In this document: positions 7,604 to 15,185 of the stretch, in pieces
Layout: each line of letters opens with the position of its first letter
Position numbering within the stretch: position 1 is the first letter of the stretch
DNA from: DATDAH01 sp036525535
GTDB lineage: Bacteria > Actinomycetota > Acidimicrobiia > Acidimicrobiales > DATDAH01
Assembly: GCA_036525535.1 (NCBI GenBank)
Contig: DATDAH010000161.1
Location: 1-20,070, forward strand
DNA: 20,070 nt
Direction: 5' to 3'
Translations under genes and position numbers: made by a program
The notes under the pieces: generated by a model
What the model was told of the DNA's origin: nothing
The model's input: only the letters and a program-made list of their open reading frames with translations
Database searches by the model: none

Positions 7604-7607
7604 GCCT
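7602..7607 (+). promoter_or_regulatory. Putative -10 element (TAGCCT) of clpP
   Basis: TAGCCT matches TANNNT and ends 8 nt before the clpP ATG at 7616. This favours the ATG over the GTG at 7580, which lies upstream of this hexamer against the 5' end of tRNA-Leu. A leaderless message is implied. Confidence 0.5.
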
Positions 7608-7615
7608 CCGCCCCC

Positions 7616-8221
7616 ATGCCGCAGCCCTCCGACTTCCCGAACTTCCCGGTGGCCCAGGGCCCCGGGGGCGATCCGGCCCAGGACATCTACAACCGCCTGC
7701 TCCGGGAGCGCATCGTCTTCCTCGGCCAGGAGGTCAATGACCAGATCGCCAACCTGATCACCGCCCAGCTCCTCTATCTCGAGGGCCAGGACAGCGAGAA
7801 GGACATCTGGCTCTACATCAACTCGCCCGGTGGCTCGGTCACCGCCGGCATGGCCATCTACGACACCATCCAGTTCGTGGGTCCCGACGTCGGAACCATC
7901 TGCATGGGCCTCGGCGCCTCCATGGGCCAGTTCCTGCTCTGCGCCGGCACGAAAGGCAAGCGCTTCGCGCTGCCCCACGCCCGGATCCTCATGCACCAGC
8001 CCTCCGGTGGCGTCCAGGGCCAGGCCTCCGACATCGCCATCCAGGCCGAGCAGATGGCCTACACGAAGAAGCTCATGGCCGAACGCATCGCCGAGCACAC
8101 CGGCCAGACCGTCGAGCAGGTGCAACTGGACTCTGAGCGGGACCGTTGGTTCACCGCCGAGGAGGCCAAGGAGTACGGGATCATCGACAGCGTGGTGGCC
8201 AGCCGGCACGAGCTGGCCTGA
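7616..8221 (+). CDS. clpP: ATP-dependent Clp protease proteolytic subunit
   Basis: Serine peptidase core of the Clp protease: double heptameric rings that degrade proteins unfolded by ClpX or ClpC. It has 201 aa. The catalytic triad is Ser102 (GLGASMGQ), His127 (ILMHQPSGG) and Asp176 (DSERDRW), with the family's usual 25- and 49-residue spacings. The oxyanion/strand motif INSPGGSVTAGMAIYDT is intact. The ATG at 7616 gives an N-terminus of usual length; the GTG at 7580 would add 12 residues and abut the tRNA. It stands alone: no second clpP or clpX follows, and a convergent lipoprotein gene ends 10 bp after its stop. Actinobacteria often carry two clpP genes upstream of clpX, so this may be an additional paralogue, but the rest of the genome is not visible. 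Confidence 0.96.
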   Translation: MPQPSDFPNFPVAQGPGGDPAQDIYNRLLRERIVFLGQEVNDQIANLITAQLLYLEGQDSEKDIWLYINSPGGSVTAGMAIYDTIQFVGPDVGTICMGLGASMGQFLLCAGTKGKRFALPHARILMHQPSGGVQGQASDIAIQAEQMAYTKKLMAERIAEHTGQTVEQVQLDSERDRWFTAEEAKEYGIIDSVVASRHELA

Positions 8222-8231
8222 TCCCGCACGC

Positions 8232-8780
8232 TCAGCCCGGGACCGGCGGCACCGTCGTCGGCGCCACGGTGGTCGGGGCCACCGTCGTCTCGGCGGGAGC
8301 GGTGGCGGGTGGCAGGGTCGTCGGCGTCGTGGTCGGTGTCGTCGGCACGGACTCGGCGTTGATGGCGGCCAGGTCGATTCGGCACTTGTCCAGGGCGAAG
8401 GCGTTCACCGTCGCCTGCGCGGCGGTGATCTCGTCCTCATCGATGTCCAGCGCGGCCAGGCGGTCGGCCGCGTCCGGATCGGAGGGGTTGACCTCGTCGA
8501 GCACCTCGACCACGGCCTCGAACGTGTCGGCCAGCCGCGTCATCTCGGTGGCGATGGCCTCGGGGGCAGCGGCAGCCAGACGGTCCATGGCCTGCCCGGT
8601 GTCCTCGCGGCTGGCGGGTTGGAGCGGGTCGAAGATCGTGAGGTGCGCCTCCACCACCGCCCGGAGCTCGGCACAGAACTCACGCCGACTGCCGGTGGCG
8701 GAGCCGTCGCTGTCGTCCGAGCAGCCCGCTCCGGCGCCGACCACCAGGGTCAGGGCGAGCAGGAGCCGGAGACGCGACAT
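8232..8780 (-). CDS. Small putative lipoprotein with Thr/Pro-rich C-terminal tail
   Basis: A 182-aa protein, not recognised beyond its layout. The N-terminus is a clear lipoprotein signal: positive start (MSRLR), hydrophobic core LLLALTLVV, and lipobox GAGC with lipidated Cys20. A helical middle domain of about 120 residues follows, acidic, with two further Cys (in EFCAEL and DKCRID) that could form a disulfide. The C-terminal 35 residues are Thr/Pro/Ala/Val repeats (TTVAP), typical of extended cell-wall-spanning linkers, encoded by 15-bp tandem repeats. Expected location is the outer face of the membrane. Function is unknown. The ATG lies 6 nt after a GATACT -10-like hexamer. It is divergent from the AddB-like gene and convergent with clpP. 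Confidence 0.85.
   Translation of the reverse strand: MSRLRLLLALTLVVGAGAGCSDDSDGSATGSRREFCAELRAVVEAHLTIFDPLQPASREDTGQAMDRLAAAAPEAIATEMTRLADTFEAVVEVLDEVNPSDPDAADRLAALDIDEDEITAAQATVNAFALDKCRIDLAAINAESVPTTPTTTPTTLPPATAPAETTVAPTTVAPTTVPPVPG
8248..8292. repeat. Three 15-bp tandem repeats encoding TTVAP-type pentapeptides
   Basis: Three consecutive 15-bp units (8248-8262, 8263-8277, 8278-8292), differing from each other at a few positions, encode the Thr-Thr-Val-Ala-Pro tail of the lipoprotein on the minus strand. Such coding repeats can change copy number by slippage. Confidence 0.7.
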
Positions 8781-8786
8781 CGGGCG

Positions 8787-8792
8787 AGTATC
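8787..8792 (-). promoter_or_regulatory. Putative -10 element (GATACT, minus strand) of the lipoprotein gene
   Basis: GATACT on the minus strand resembles TATAAT at four of six positions and ends 6 nt before the ATG at 8780. It is the only promoter in the set without the leading TA, so it is less certain. Confidence 0.4.
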
Positions 8793-8830
8793 CCCGATCA
8801 GCCCCCGCCGACGGTGTCACTCGTGGTGGG

Positions 8831-8836
8831 TACTGT
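8831..8836 (+). promoter_or_regulatory. Putative -10 element (TACTGT) of the AddB-like gene
   Basis: TACTGT matches TANNNT and ends 7 nt before the ATG at 8844, so the addBA-like operon probably starts with a leaderless message. Confidence 0.5.
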
Positions 8837-8843
8837 CCGAGGC

Positions 8844-11800
8844 ATGGCTCGGCTGATCCTCACTCCCTTCGGCCGGCCCGCGCTCGAGGCCCTGGCCGGT
8901 GTGGTGGCCGAGTCCCAGGGCGACGATCCCCTGGCCCCGGTCACGGTGGTCGTGCCGTCCGCTCCCGCCTCGGTGTCGGTGCGGCGGGCTCTCGGTCGCC
9001 GCGCGGCCACCGGCCTGGCCAACGTCCGCACCCTGGCCCTGCCCCAGTTGGCGGAGCTGCTCGCCACCCCACTCGCCTCGGCGGGGGATCGGCGCCCCCT
9101 GACGGCGACGTGGGGTGCGGCCCTGGTTCGGGCTGGTCTGAGCGAGGCGCGACCGCCGCTGTCGCAGGTCCCCGCAACGGCGGCGGTGGAGGAGGCGCTC
9201 ACGCTCACCTTCGCCCGCCTGCGCGAGGCCAGCGACGCCGAGCTCCGGGCGCTGGAGAAGCGCAGCGCCCGGGCCGCTGCGGTCATCGACCGCTTCCGGG
9301 ACCACCGCGAACGCCTGGAGGGCCACCTCGACCGCCATGACCTGCTCGTCCTGGCGGCCACGGCCGTCCGGGACGGACGGGCTGAGCTGAACGAGCTCGG
9401 GCCGGTGATCCTCCACCTGCCCCGCCGGCTGGGTCGTTCCGACCTCGCCCTGCTCGAGGCCCTGGCCGCCCGGACGGAGGTGGTCGCGGTCCTCGGCGTC
9501 ACGGGAGATCCCGATGGTGACCGACCCCTCCGGCGGTTGGTCGAACAGCTGGAGCCCGTCCTCGGCCCAGCGCCGGCGACGCCGGACGTGCCCGACCCCG
9601 TCCCGGCCCGGATCGTCCTGGTCCCGGACCCGGACGAGGAGGCTCGGGAGGCGGTGCGCACCGTCCTGGCCCGCCTGGAGGCGGATCCGGTGGACCTCGA
9701 CCGCATCGCCATCGTCTCCCGGGTGACGTCGCCCTACCGGCTCCTGCTCCACGAGCACCTCGAGACGGCGGGCCTGCCCCATCACACGGACCTCCCGTGG
9801 TCGGTGGCGCAGAGCACACCGGGCCGAGTGCTCCTCGGCCTGTTGGACCTGCCTGAGCACAGCTTCCGTCGGGCCGATGTCGCCCGTTGGCTGCGGTCCG
9901 GCCCCATCCGTTGGCAGGGGCGCCCGGTGCCGGCCTCCCGGTGGGACGCCGTCGCCCGTCGTTCCGGTGTCGTCCAGGGCCTCGACCAGTGGCGTGACCG
10001 GTTGGACCAGCGCCGCTCGGAGCTGGCCGACGCCGTCGAGGCGGGCTGGAGCGACGCCGAGTACGCCGAGTCCAGGACGCGCCAGGTCGACGAGCTGCAG
10101 GCGTTCATCGCCGAGATCGGCGGCCTGCTGGGCGCGGGGCGCCGATCGTGGTCGGCGTGGTCGGCGTGGTCACAGGAGGTCCTGGACCGCTACCTCCTGG
10201 GCAATGACGGCACCATCGACTGGGAAGCCGACGACCTGGCCGACCTGCGCGACGTCCGGGCCCGGGTGGCGGCCATGGCCGACCTCGACGCGGTCGACGG
10301 ACCAGCCGATGCCAAGCGGTTCCGTCGGGTCCTGGCCGATGAGCTGGCCCGCACGCCCCGGCGGGTGGGTCGCCTCGGCCGGGGCGTCCAGGTGGGCGAC
10401 CTCGAGAGCGTCTACGGCCTCGACCTCGACCTGGTCGTCGTGGTGGGCATGGCCGAGGGCTGGTACCCCCCTCGACACCGGGACGATCCGCTCCTGCCCG
10501 ACCACGAGCTGGGCGACGCCGGTCTGGCCGACGCCCTCGGGCGGCCCGACCGCTCCGACGAACGTCGGGACCACCTGGCCGCGCGTGCCGCCGGGGCCGA
10601 CGTGGTCCTCTTGGCCCCCAGGAGCGACCCGCGGGGCCAGCGCGAGCTCCAGCCCGCCCGTTGGTTGCTCGAGGAGCTCAGCGCCCGCACCGGCTGGGCC
10701 GTCGGCGTCGGTGACGTGGCCGAGCTGGAAGTCGGCGGGCTGGAGCGGCCGAGGTCGTTCGAGGAGTCGGTCCGGAAGGTGAGCGTGCCGCTCGACGGGG
10801 GGGAGCGGGACCTGGCCGCGCTCCTGGCGTCGACCGCGGCCGGGTCCCCGGAGCTGCACGATCACCCGGTCGTGGCGGCCGACCCCCGCCTCGCCCGCGG
10901 CCTCGAGGCGGTCGCGGCGCGGCGGGACCGGGCCTACGGCGAGTGGACCGGCCACATCGGCGTCCGGGACGAGCTGCGCATCGACGACGAAGCGCTGGCC
11001 TCGGCCACCCGCCTCGAGCGCTTCGCCCTCTGCCCGTTCCAGTACCTCCTGGGCAACGTCCTCGGGGTGCGGGCCCACGAGGATCCCGTGGACGAGGAGG
11101 GGATCACGCCCCGCGACCGGGGCTCGCTCGTGCACCAGGTGCTGGAGGAGTTCTTCGCCGAGGCCCTCGACCGTGATCCCGACGCGGGTTGGACCGATGC
11201 CGACCTCGACCGCCTCCACGCCATCGTCGACCACGTGGGGGAGGCCTACCGAGCCAGGGGGATGACCGGCCGCGACCTGGGTTGGGAGCTCGAGTCCTCG
11301 GCCATCCGCCGCTGGCTCGGCGCCGTGCTCGACCGCGACGCGGACGAACGATCGGCCCGTCAGGCCCGCCCCGCGGCCGTGGAGCTCCTCTTCGGTGGGG
11401 ACAGCGAGCACCCGGCGGCCGAGGTCGGCCTGCCCGACGGGCGGCGCCTGCGCTTCAAGGGCGCCATCGACCGGGTGGACCGGGAGGCCGACGGCTCGCT
11501 GCTCGTCATCGACTACAAGACCGGTAGGGGCGTCTCGTACCGCAACGTCGACGAGGACCGTCTCGACCGGGGCAAGCGCCTGCAGCTGCCCATCTACGCC
11601 GACGCCGCCCGTAGGGCGCTCGGGGGCGACGGGCCGCCGCCACCGGTCGAGGCCTACTACTGGTTCGTCGAGGACGGCGGGAGGAAGGCCTGGCGGGGCG
11701 GCCCCGTCGACGACGCGGTGCAGGCCCGGTTCGAGGACGTCGTGGCCACGGTGGTCGAGGGCATCGAGGGCGGCGACTTCCCCGCCAACCCGGGCGAAGA

Positions 11801-11942
11801 GGGGTTCTACGGGCCCAGCCACTGTGGGTACTGCGACTTCAACCGGGTGTGCCCGAGCAGCCGGGTCGACCTGTGGGAGGGCGTGCGCAAGGACGACGCC
11901 CTGCACCGCTACGTCGAGCTGGCCGAGGGGGAGCTGCCGTGA
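8844..11942 (+). CDS. AddB-like subunit: PD-(D/E)XK nuclease with inactive helicase fold and Fe-S site
   Basis: A 1032-aa protein that would pair with the downstream helicase-nuclease to resect double-strand DNA breaks for RecA loading. The N-terminus (TPFGRPALEAL) sits where AddB or AdnA has a P-loop, but no GxxGxGK is present, so this motor is probably inactive. The C-terminal nuclease domain has Asp876 (GAIDRVD) and the Asp890-x-Lys892 pair in VIDYKTG. Cys730 (ALCPFQY) with Cys994, Cys997 and Cys1003 (C-x2-C-x5-C) forms the four-cysteine [4Fe-4S] arrangement known from AddB. The ATG at 8844 directly precedes the first beta strand. The stop overlaps the next start as GTGA, so the subunits are coupled. 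The pair's sizes also resemble mycobacterial AdnAB, but AdnA keeps an intact ATPase, so AddB-like fits better. Confidence 0.88.
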   Translation: MARLILTPFGRPALEALAGVVAESQGDDPLAPVTVVVPSAPASVSVRRALGRRAATGLANVRTLALPQLAELLATPLASAGDRRPLTATWGAALVRAGLSEARPPLSQVPATAAVEEALTLTFARLREASDAELRALEKRSARAAAVIDRFRDHRERLEGHLDRHDLLVLAATAVRDGRAELNELGPVILHLPRRLGRSDLALLEALAARTEVVAVLGVTGDPDGDRPLRRLVEQLEPVLGPAPATPDVPDPVPARIVLVPDPDEEAREAVRTVLARLEADPVDLDRIAIVSRVTSPYRLLLHEHLETAGLPHHTDLPWSVAQSTPGRVLLGLLDLPEHSFRRADVARWLRSGPIRWQGRPVPASRWDAVARRSGVVQGLDQWRDRLDQRRSELADAVEAGWSDAEYAESRTRQVDELQAFIAEIGGLLGAGRRSWSAWSAWSQEVLDRYLLGNDGTIDWEADDLADLRDVRARVAAMADLDAVDGPADAKRFRRVLADELARTPRRVGRLGRGVQVGDLESVYGLDLDLVVVVGMAEGWYPPRHRDDPLLPDHELGDAGLADALGRPDRSDERRDHLAARAAGADVVLLAPRSDPRGQRELQPARWLLEELSARTGWAVGVGDVAELEVGGLERPRSFEESVRKVSVPLDGGERDLAALLASTAAGSPELHDHPVVAADPRLARGLEAVAARRDRAYGEWTGHIGVRDELRIDDEALASATRLERFALCPFQYLLGNVLGVRAHEDPVDEEGITPRDRGSLVHQVLEEFFAEALDRDPDAGWTDADLDRLHAIVDHVGEAYRARGMTGRDLGWELESSAIRRWLGAVLDRDADERSARQARPAAVELLFGGDSEHPAAEVGLPDGRRLRFKGAIDRVDREADGSLLVIDYKTGRGVSYRNVDEDRLDRGKRLQLPIYADAARRALGGDGPPPPVEAYYWFVEDGGRKAWRGGPVDDAVQARFEDVVATVVEGIEGGDFPANPGEEGFYGPSHCGYCDFNRVCPSSRVDLWEGVRKDDALHRYVELAEGELP

Positions 11943-14900
11943 CCTTGCTCGACCTCCCGTCGGACCAGGCGGCGCGAGAGCGCATCCGGTCCGATCTCGA
12001 CCGGACCCTGTTCGTCGAGGCCGGTGCGGGCACCGGCAAGACGACGGCCCTCGTGGGCCGGGTGGCCGAGCTGGTCATCAGCGGTCGGGTCACCGCACCC
12101 CGGGAGCTGGCCGCCATCACGTTCACCGAGGCCGCCGCCGCCGAGCTGCGGGACCGGGTGCGCGAGCAGCTCGAGCGGGACGCCGACCGCCTCGACCTCG
12201 ACGACGAGGCCCGGGCCCGGGTGCGGGCGGTGCTGGCCGACGTGGACGAGATCACGATCACCACGCTGCACGGCTTCGCCAGCCGCCTGCTCGGCGAGTT
12301 CCCCTTGGAGGCGGGGTTGCCCCCCGGCTTCGAGGTGGAGGACGAGATCGAGGCCTCGGTGCGCTTCGACCGCCGCTGGGTGGCGCTGGTGGACGACCTG
12401 CACACGGATCCCGACCTCCGGGAGGTGCTCGGCCGGGCTCTCGTGCTCGGGCTGCCCCTGCGTCGCCTGAGCGAGGTGGCCCGGATCTTCGACGACAACT
12501 GGGACCGGCTGGGCCCGGTCCGGGAGCGCACGGCCTTGAGCCCGGTCGACGTCTCGGCCGTGACGGAGCCCTTGGGTGCCGCCCTCGGTCACCTCGACGC
12601 CTGCGTGGACCCGGACGATCTGCTCTGCGAGCACTTGGAGAACCACGCCGGGCCGATCCACCGCGAGCTGACCCTGCTGACGGAGGTCGGCGACCCCGAG
12701 GCCCGGCTCACCGCCTTGGTCCGAGCCGGCAAGCTGAACAGCAGGAGCGGGCGCCAGGAGGCCTGGCACGGGGCCAAGCCCGAGGTCGTCGCCGCCCTGG
12801 AGGCCGCCGAAGTCGCCCGCGTCGCCCTGGTGCACGCCCACCGCAGCGAAGCGCTCGGCCTGCTCACCGACCGCCTGCGCCGCTTCGCCCTCGAGGGGGC
12901 CGACGACCGTCGGGGCCGGGGCCTGGTCTCGTACCACGACCTCCTCGTGCGGGCCCGGGACCTGCTGCGAGCCGACGGTGAGGTGCGCGTGGCCCTGGCC
13001 CGGCGTTACCGGTACCTGCTCATCGACGAGTTCCAGGACACCGACCCGTTGCAGATCGAGATCGCCGCTCTGCTGGCTGCGGCCGATCCGGCCCACGTCC
13101 CCGAGCGCTGGCAGGACGTCGACGTCGTCGCCGGGAAGCTGTTCTTCGTCGGCGACCCGAAGCAGTCCATCTACCGCTTCCGGCGGGCGGACATCGCGCT
13201 CTACGCGCAGGCGGAGGAGGCCTTCGCCGCCGACCCGGTCCGGCTCACGGCCAACTTCCGCTCCGTGCCGGACGTCCTGTCGTGGGTGAACGAGGTGTTC
13301 GGCGAGCTCATCGCCGACGACGGCGATGCTCAGCCTCCCTACGTGGACCTGGCCCCGCACCGGCGGGCACCGGGCACCCGCCCCTCGGTCCTGGTCGTCG
13401 GGGGTCCGGTCGAGAACCGCTCGATCGGCGACATCCGCGACGACGAGTCCGAGGAGCTGGCCCGGCTGATCCGGCGGATGCGGGCCGAGGAGTGGGAGGT
13501 CGGCCGGACCGAACGGGCCCCGCTGCGCTACGACGACGTCGCCCTCCTCGTGCCCACCCGCACACCGGTCGGACAGGTGGAGCGCGCCCTGGAGGGCGAA
13601 GGCATCCCCTATCGGATCGAGAGCCGGTCGCTGGTCTTCCAGACCGACGAGGTGCGTGAGCTCCTGGCCCTCCTGGCGGCCGTCGACGACCCCGCCGACG
13701 AGGTCGCCCTGATCACCGCCCTGCGCTCACCGGGCCTGGGCTGCTCCGACGCCGACCTCGCCGACTGGCGCCTCGCCGGTGGACAGTGGCGCGTCGACGG
13801 GACCGTGCCCGAAGGCCTCGAGGAGCACCGCGTGGCGTCGGCCCTGCAGGAGATCGCCCGCCTCCACGGCGAGCGGGACTGGAAGCCGGTCAACGAGCTG
13901 GTCGCCCAGGTGGTGCGGGAGCGCCGGCTGGTCGAGCTGACCCTGGCCCGTCGGCGTCCCCGAGACCACTGGCGCCGCTACCGGTTCCTGACCGACGCGG
14001 CGCGGGCCTTCGTCGAGGCCGGGGGCGCGTCCCTGGCCGAGTTCGTGGCCTGGGTCACGGCGCAGGCCGAAGGCGGCGCCGACCGCCTCGAGACCGTGGT
14101 CCGGGAGGCCGACGACGACGCCGTCCGCATCATGACCGTGCACGGCTCGAAGGGCCTGGAGTTCCCGGTGGTGGTGCTGGCCGGCCTCAACGCCGACCGG
14201 GACTCCCGCTCGCCGGTCGTGACCTGGGGGCCGGAGCGACCGGAGGTCCGATTCGGGCGGAAGGGTGACTACTTCGAGACGGCCGGCTACCTCGACGTGC
14301 GCGAGGCCGACAAGCGCTTCGAGGAGGCCGAGCAGCGTCGGCTGCTCTATGTCGCCGCCACCCGGGCCCAGGACCACCTCGTGGTCAGCCTCCATCACAA
14401 GGCGGGCTACCCGAGCCACGCCGCGCTGCTCCACGAGGTCTGCCAGGGCAAGGCCGGGGCCGTGACCCCGCCCGAGGACACCCAGCTCGCCCTACCCCTG
14501 ACCGTGGACGCCACGGTCCCGACCGAGCGACCCGTGGAGGGCCCGGAGGCGGCGGAGGACTGGCGCCGGGCCCGGCTCGAGCTCCTGGGCCGGGTCCGGG
14601 CCTCGGGGGTGGCGACGCCGAGCGGCCTCGGCCACGACGAGCCACTGCCCGTCCCCGAGGAGGACCGGCGCGTCCCCGGGCGGGGCGAGGGGGGCACGGC
14701 CCGCGGTCGCGCCGTCCACGCCGTCCTGCAAGCCGTGACCCTGCCGGACGGACCTGACCTGGATGACCTGAGCCGGCTCGAGGCGGCCGCCGAGGGCTTG
14801 GAGGACCCGGCTGCGGTGGCTGCTCTCGCCCGGTCGGCCCTCGCCGCCCCGGTCGTGCAGCGGGCCCTGGCCGCGCCCCGCCACTGGCGGGAGCTGGCCG

Positions 14901-15184
14901 TGCAGGCCGAGATCCGCGGCCGCCTGGTCGAAGGGTTCATCGACCTCGCTTTCGAGGACGACGACGGCCGCCTCGTGGTCATCGACTACAAGACCGACGC
15001 CGCCGTGAGCCCCGCCGCCTACCGGCTCCAGATCGGGGCCTACGCCGCCGCCCTGGCCCGGGCGACGGGTCGCGAGGTCGCCGAGGGCTGGCTGGTCTTC
15101 GCCACCGAGGACGGGGCCGAAGAGCGGCAGGTGACCGATCTCGCCGCGGCGGTGACCGAGGTCGGGGCCCTCGTCGCCGGCTGA
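11939..15184 (+). CDS. AddA-like UvrD/Rep-family helicase-nuclease
   Basis: A 1081-aa SF1A helicase fused to a RecB-type nuclease, the motor subunit of an AddAB-like break-resection enzyme. Helicase motifs in order: Walker A AGAGTGKT (28-35), Ia ITFTEAAAAELRDR, Walker B DEFQD (363-367), III FFVGDPKQSIYRFRRAD, IV LTANFRS, V TVHGSKGLEFPVVVL (about residue 735), VI LLYVAATRA. The C-terminal nuclease has Asp1002 (GFIDLAF) and Asp1016-x-Lys1018 (VIDYKTD). No Fe-S cysteine cluster is seen, as usual for AddA. The GTG at 11939 overlaps the upstream stop by 3 nt and has a GGGGAG Shine-Dalgarno-like sequence (11928-11933) 5 nt upstream. The gene ends one base from the stop of the convergent permease gene. 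Confidence 0.93.
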   Translation: MTLLDLPSDQAARERIRSDLDRTLFVEAGAGTGKTTALVGRVAELVISGRVTAPRELAAITFTEAAAAELRDRVREQLERDADRLDLDDEARARVRAVLADVDEITITTLHGFASRLLGEFPLEAGLPPGFEVEDEIEASVRFDRRWVALVDDLHTDPDLREVLGRALVLGLPLRRLSEVARIFDDNWDRLGPVRERTALSPVDVSAVTEPLGAALGHLDACVDPDDLLCEHLENHAGPIHRELTLLTEVGDPEARLTALVRAGKLNSRSGRQEAWHGAKPEVVAALEAAEVARVALVHAHRSEALGLLTDRLRRFALEGADDRRGRGLVSYHDLLVRARDLLRADGEVRVALARRYRYLLIDEFQDTDPLQIEIAALLAAADPAHVPERWQDVDVVAGKLFFVGDPKQSIYRFRRADIALYAQAEEAFAADPVRLTANFRSVPDVLSWVNEVFGELIADDGDAQPPYVDLAPHRRAPGTRPSVLVVGGPVENRSIGDIRDDESEELARLIRRMRAEEWEVGRTERAPLRYDDVALLVPTRTPVGQVERALEGEGIPYRIESRSLVFQTDEVRELLALLAAVDDPADEVALITALRSPGLGCSDADLADWRLAGGQWRVDGTVPEGLEEHRVASALQEIARLHGERDWKPVNELVAQVVRERRLVELTLARRRPRDHWRRYRFLTDAARAFVEAGGASLAEFVAWVTAQAEGGADRLETVVREADDDAVRIMTVHGSKGLEFPVVVLAGLNADRDSRSPVVTWGPERPEVRFGRKGDYFETAGYLDVREADKRFEEAEQRRLLYVAATRAQDHLVVSLHHKAGYPSHAALLHEVCQGKAGAVTPPEDTQLALPLTVDATVPTERPVEGPEAAEDWRRARLELLGRVRASGVATPSGLGHDEPLPVPEEDRRVPGRGEGGTARGRAVHAVLQAVTLPDGPDLDDLSRLEAAAEGLEDPAAVAALARSALAAPVVQRALAAPRHWRELAVQAEIRGRLVEGFIDLAFEDDDGRLVVIDYKTDAAVSPAAYRLQIGAYAAALARATGREVAEGWLVFATEDGAEERQVTDLAAAVTEVGALVAG

Positions 15185-15185
15185 C

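Noticed and set aside
7621..7626. -35 elements for the bidirectional promoters
   Set aside because: Hexamers at 16-18 bp from the -10 elements do not resemble TTGACA convincingly, so I did not annotate them.
7487..8209. A 240-codon minus-strand frame across clpP and tRNA-Leu
   Set aside because: It reads through the tRNA gene and the antisense of a well-defined ClpP, so it is not credible as a gene.
10170..11906. A 578-codon open frame on the minus strand, antisense to the AddB-like gene
   Set aside because: Composition is typical of antisense frames in GC-rich genes (Val/Gly/Arg/Pro/His-rich) and no family motif appears; the plus strand carries clear nuclease and Fe-S motifs.
11909..13360. 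A 483-codon minus-strand frame antisense to the AddA-like helicase
   Set aside because: Shadow of a gene with all helicase motifs on the plus strand; no recognisable protein signature of its own.
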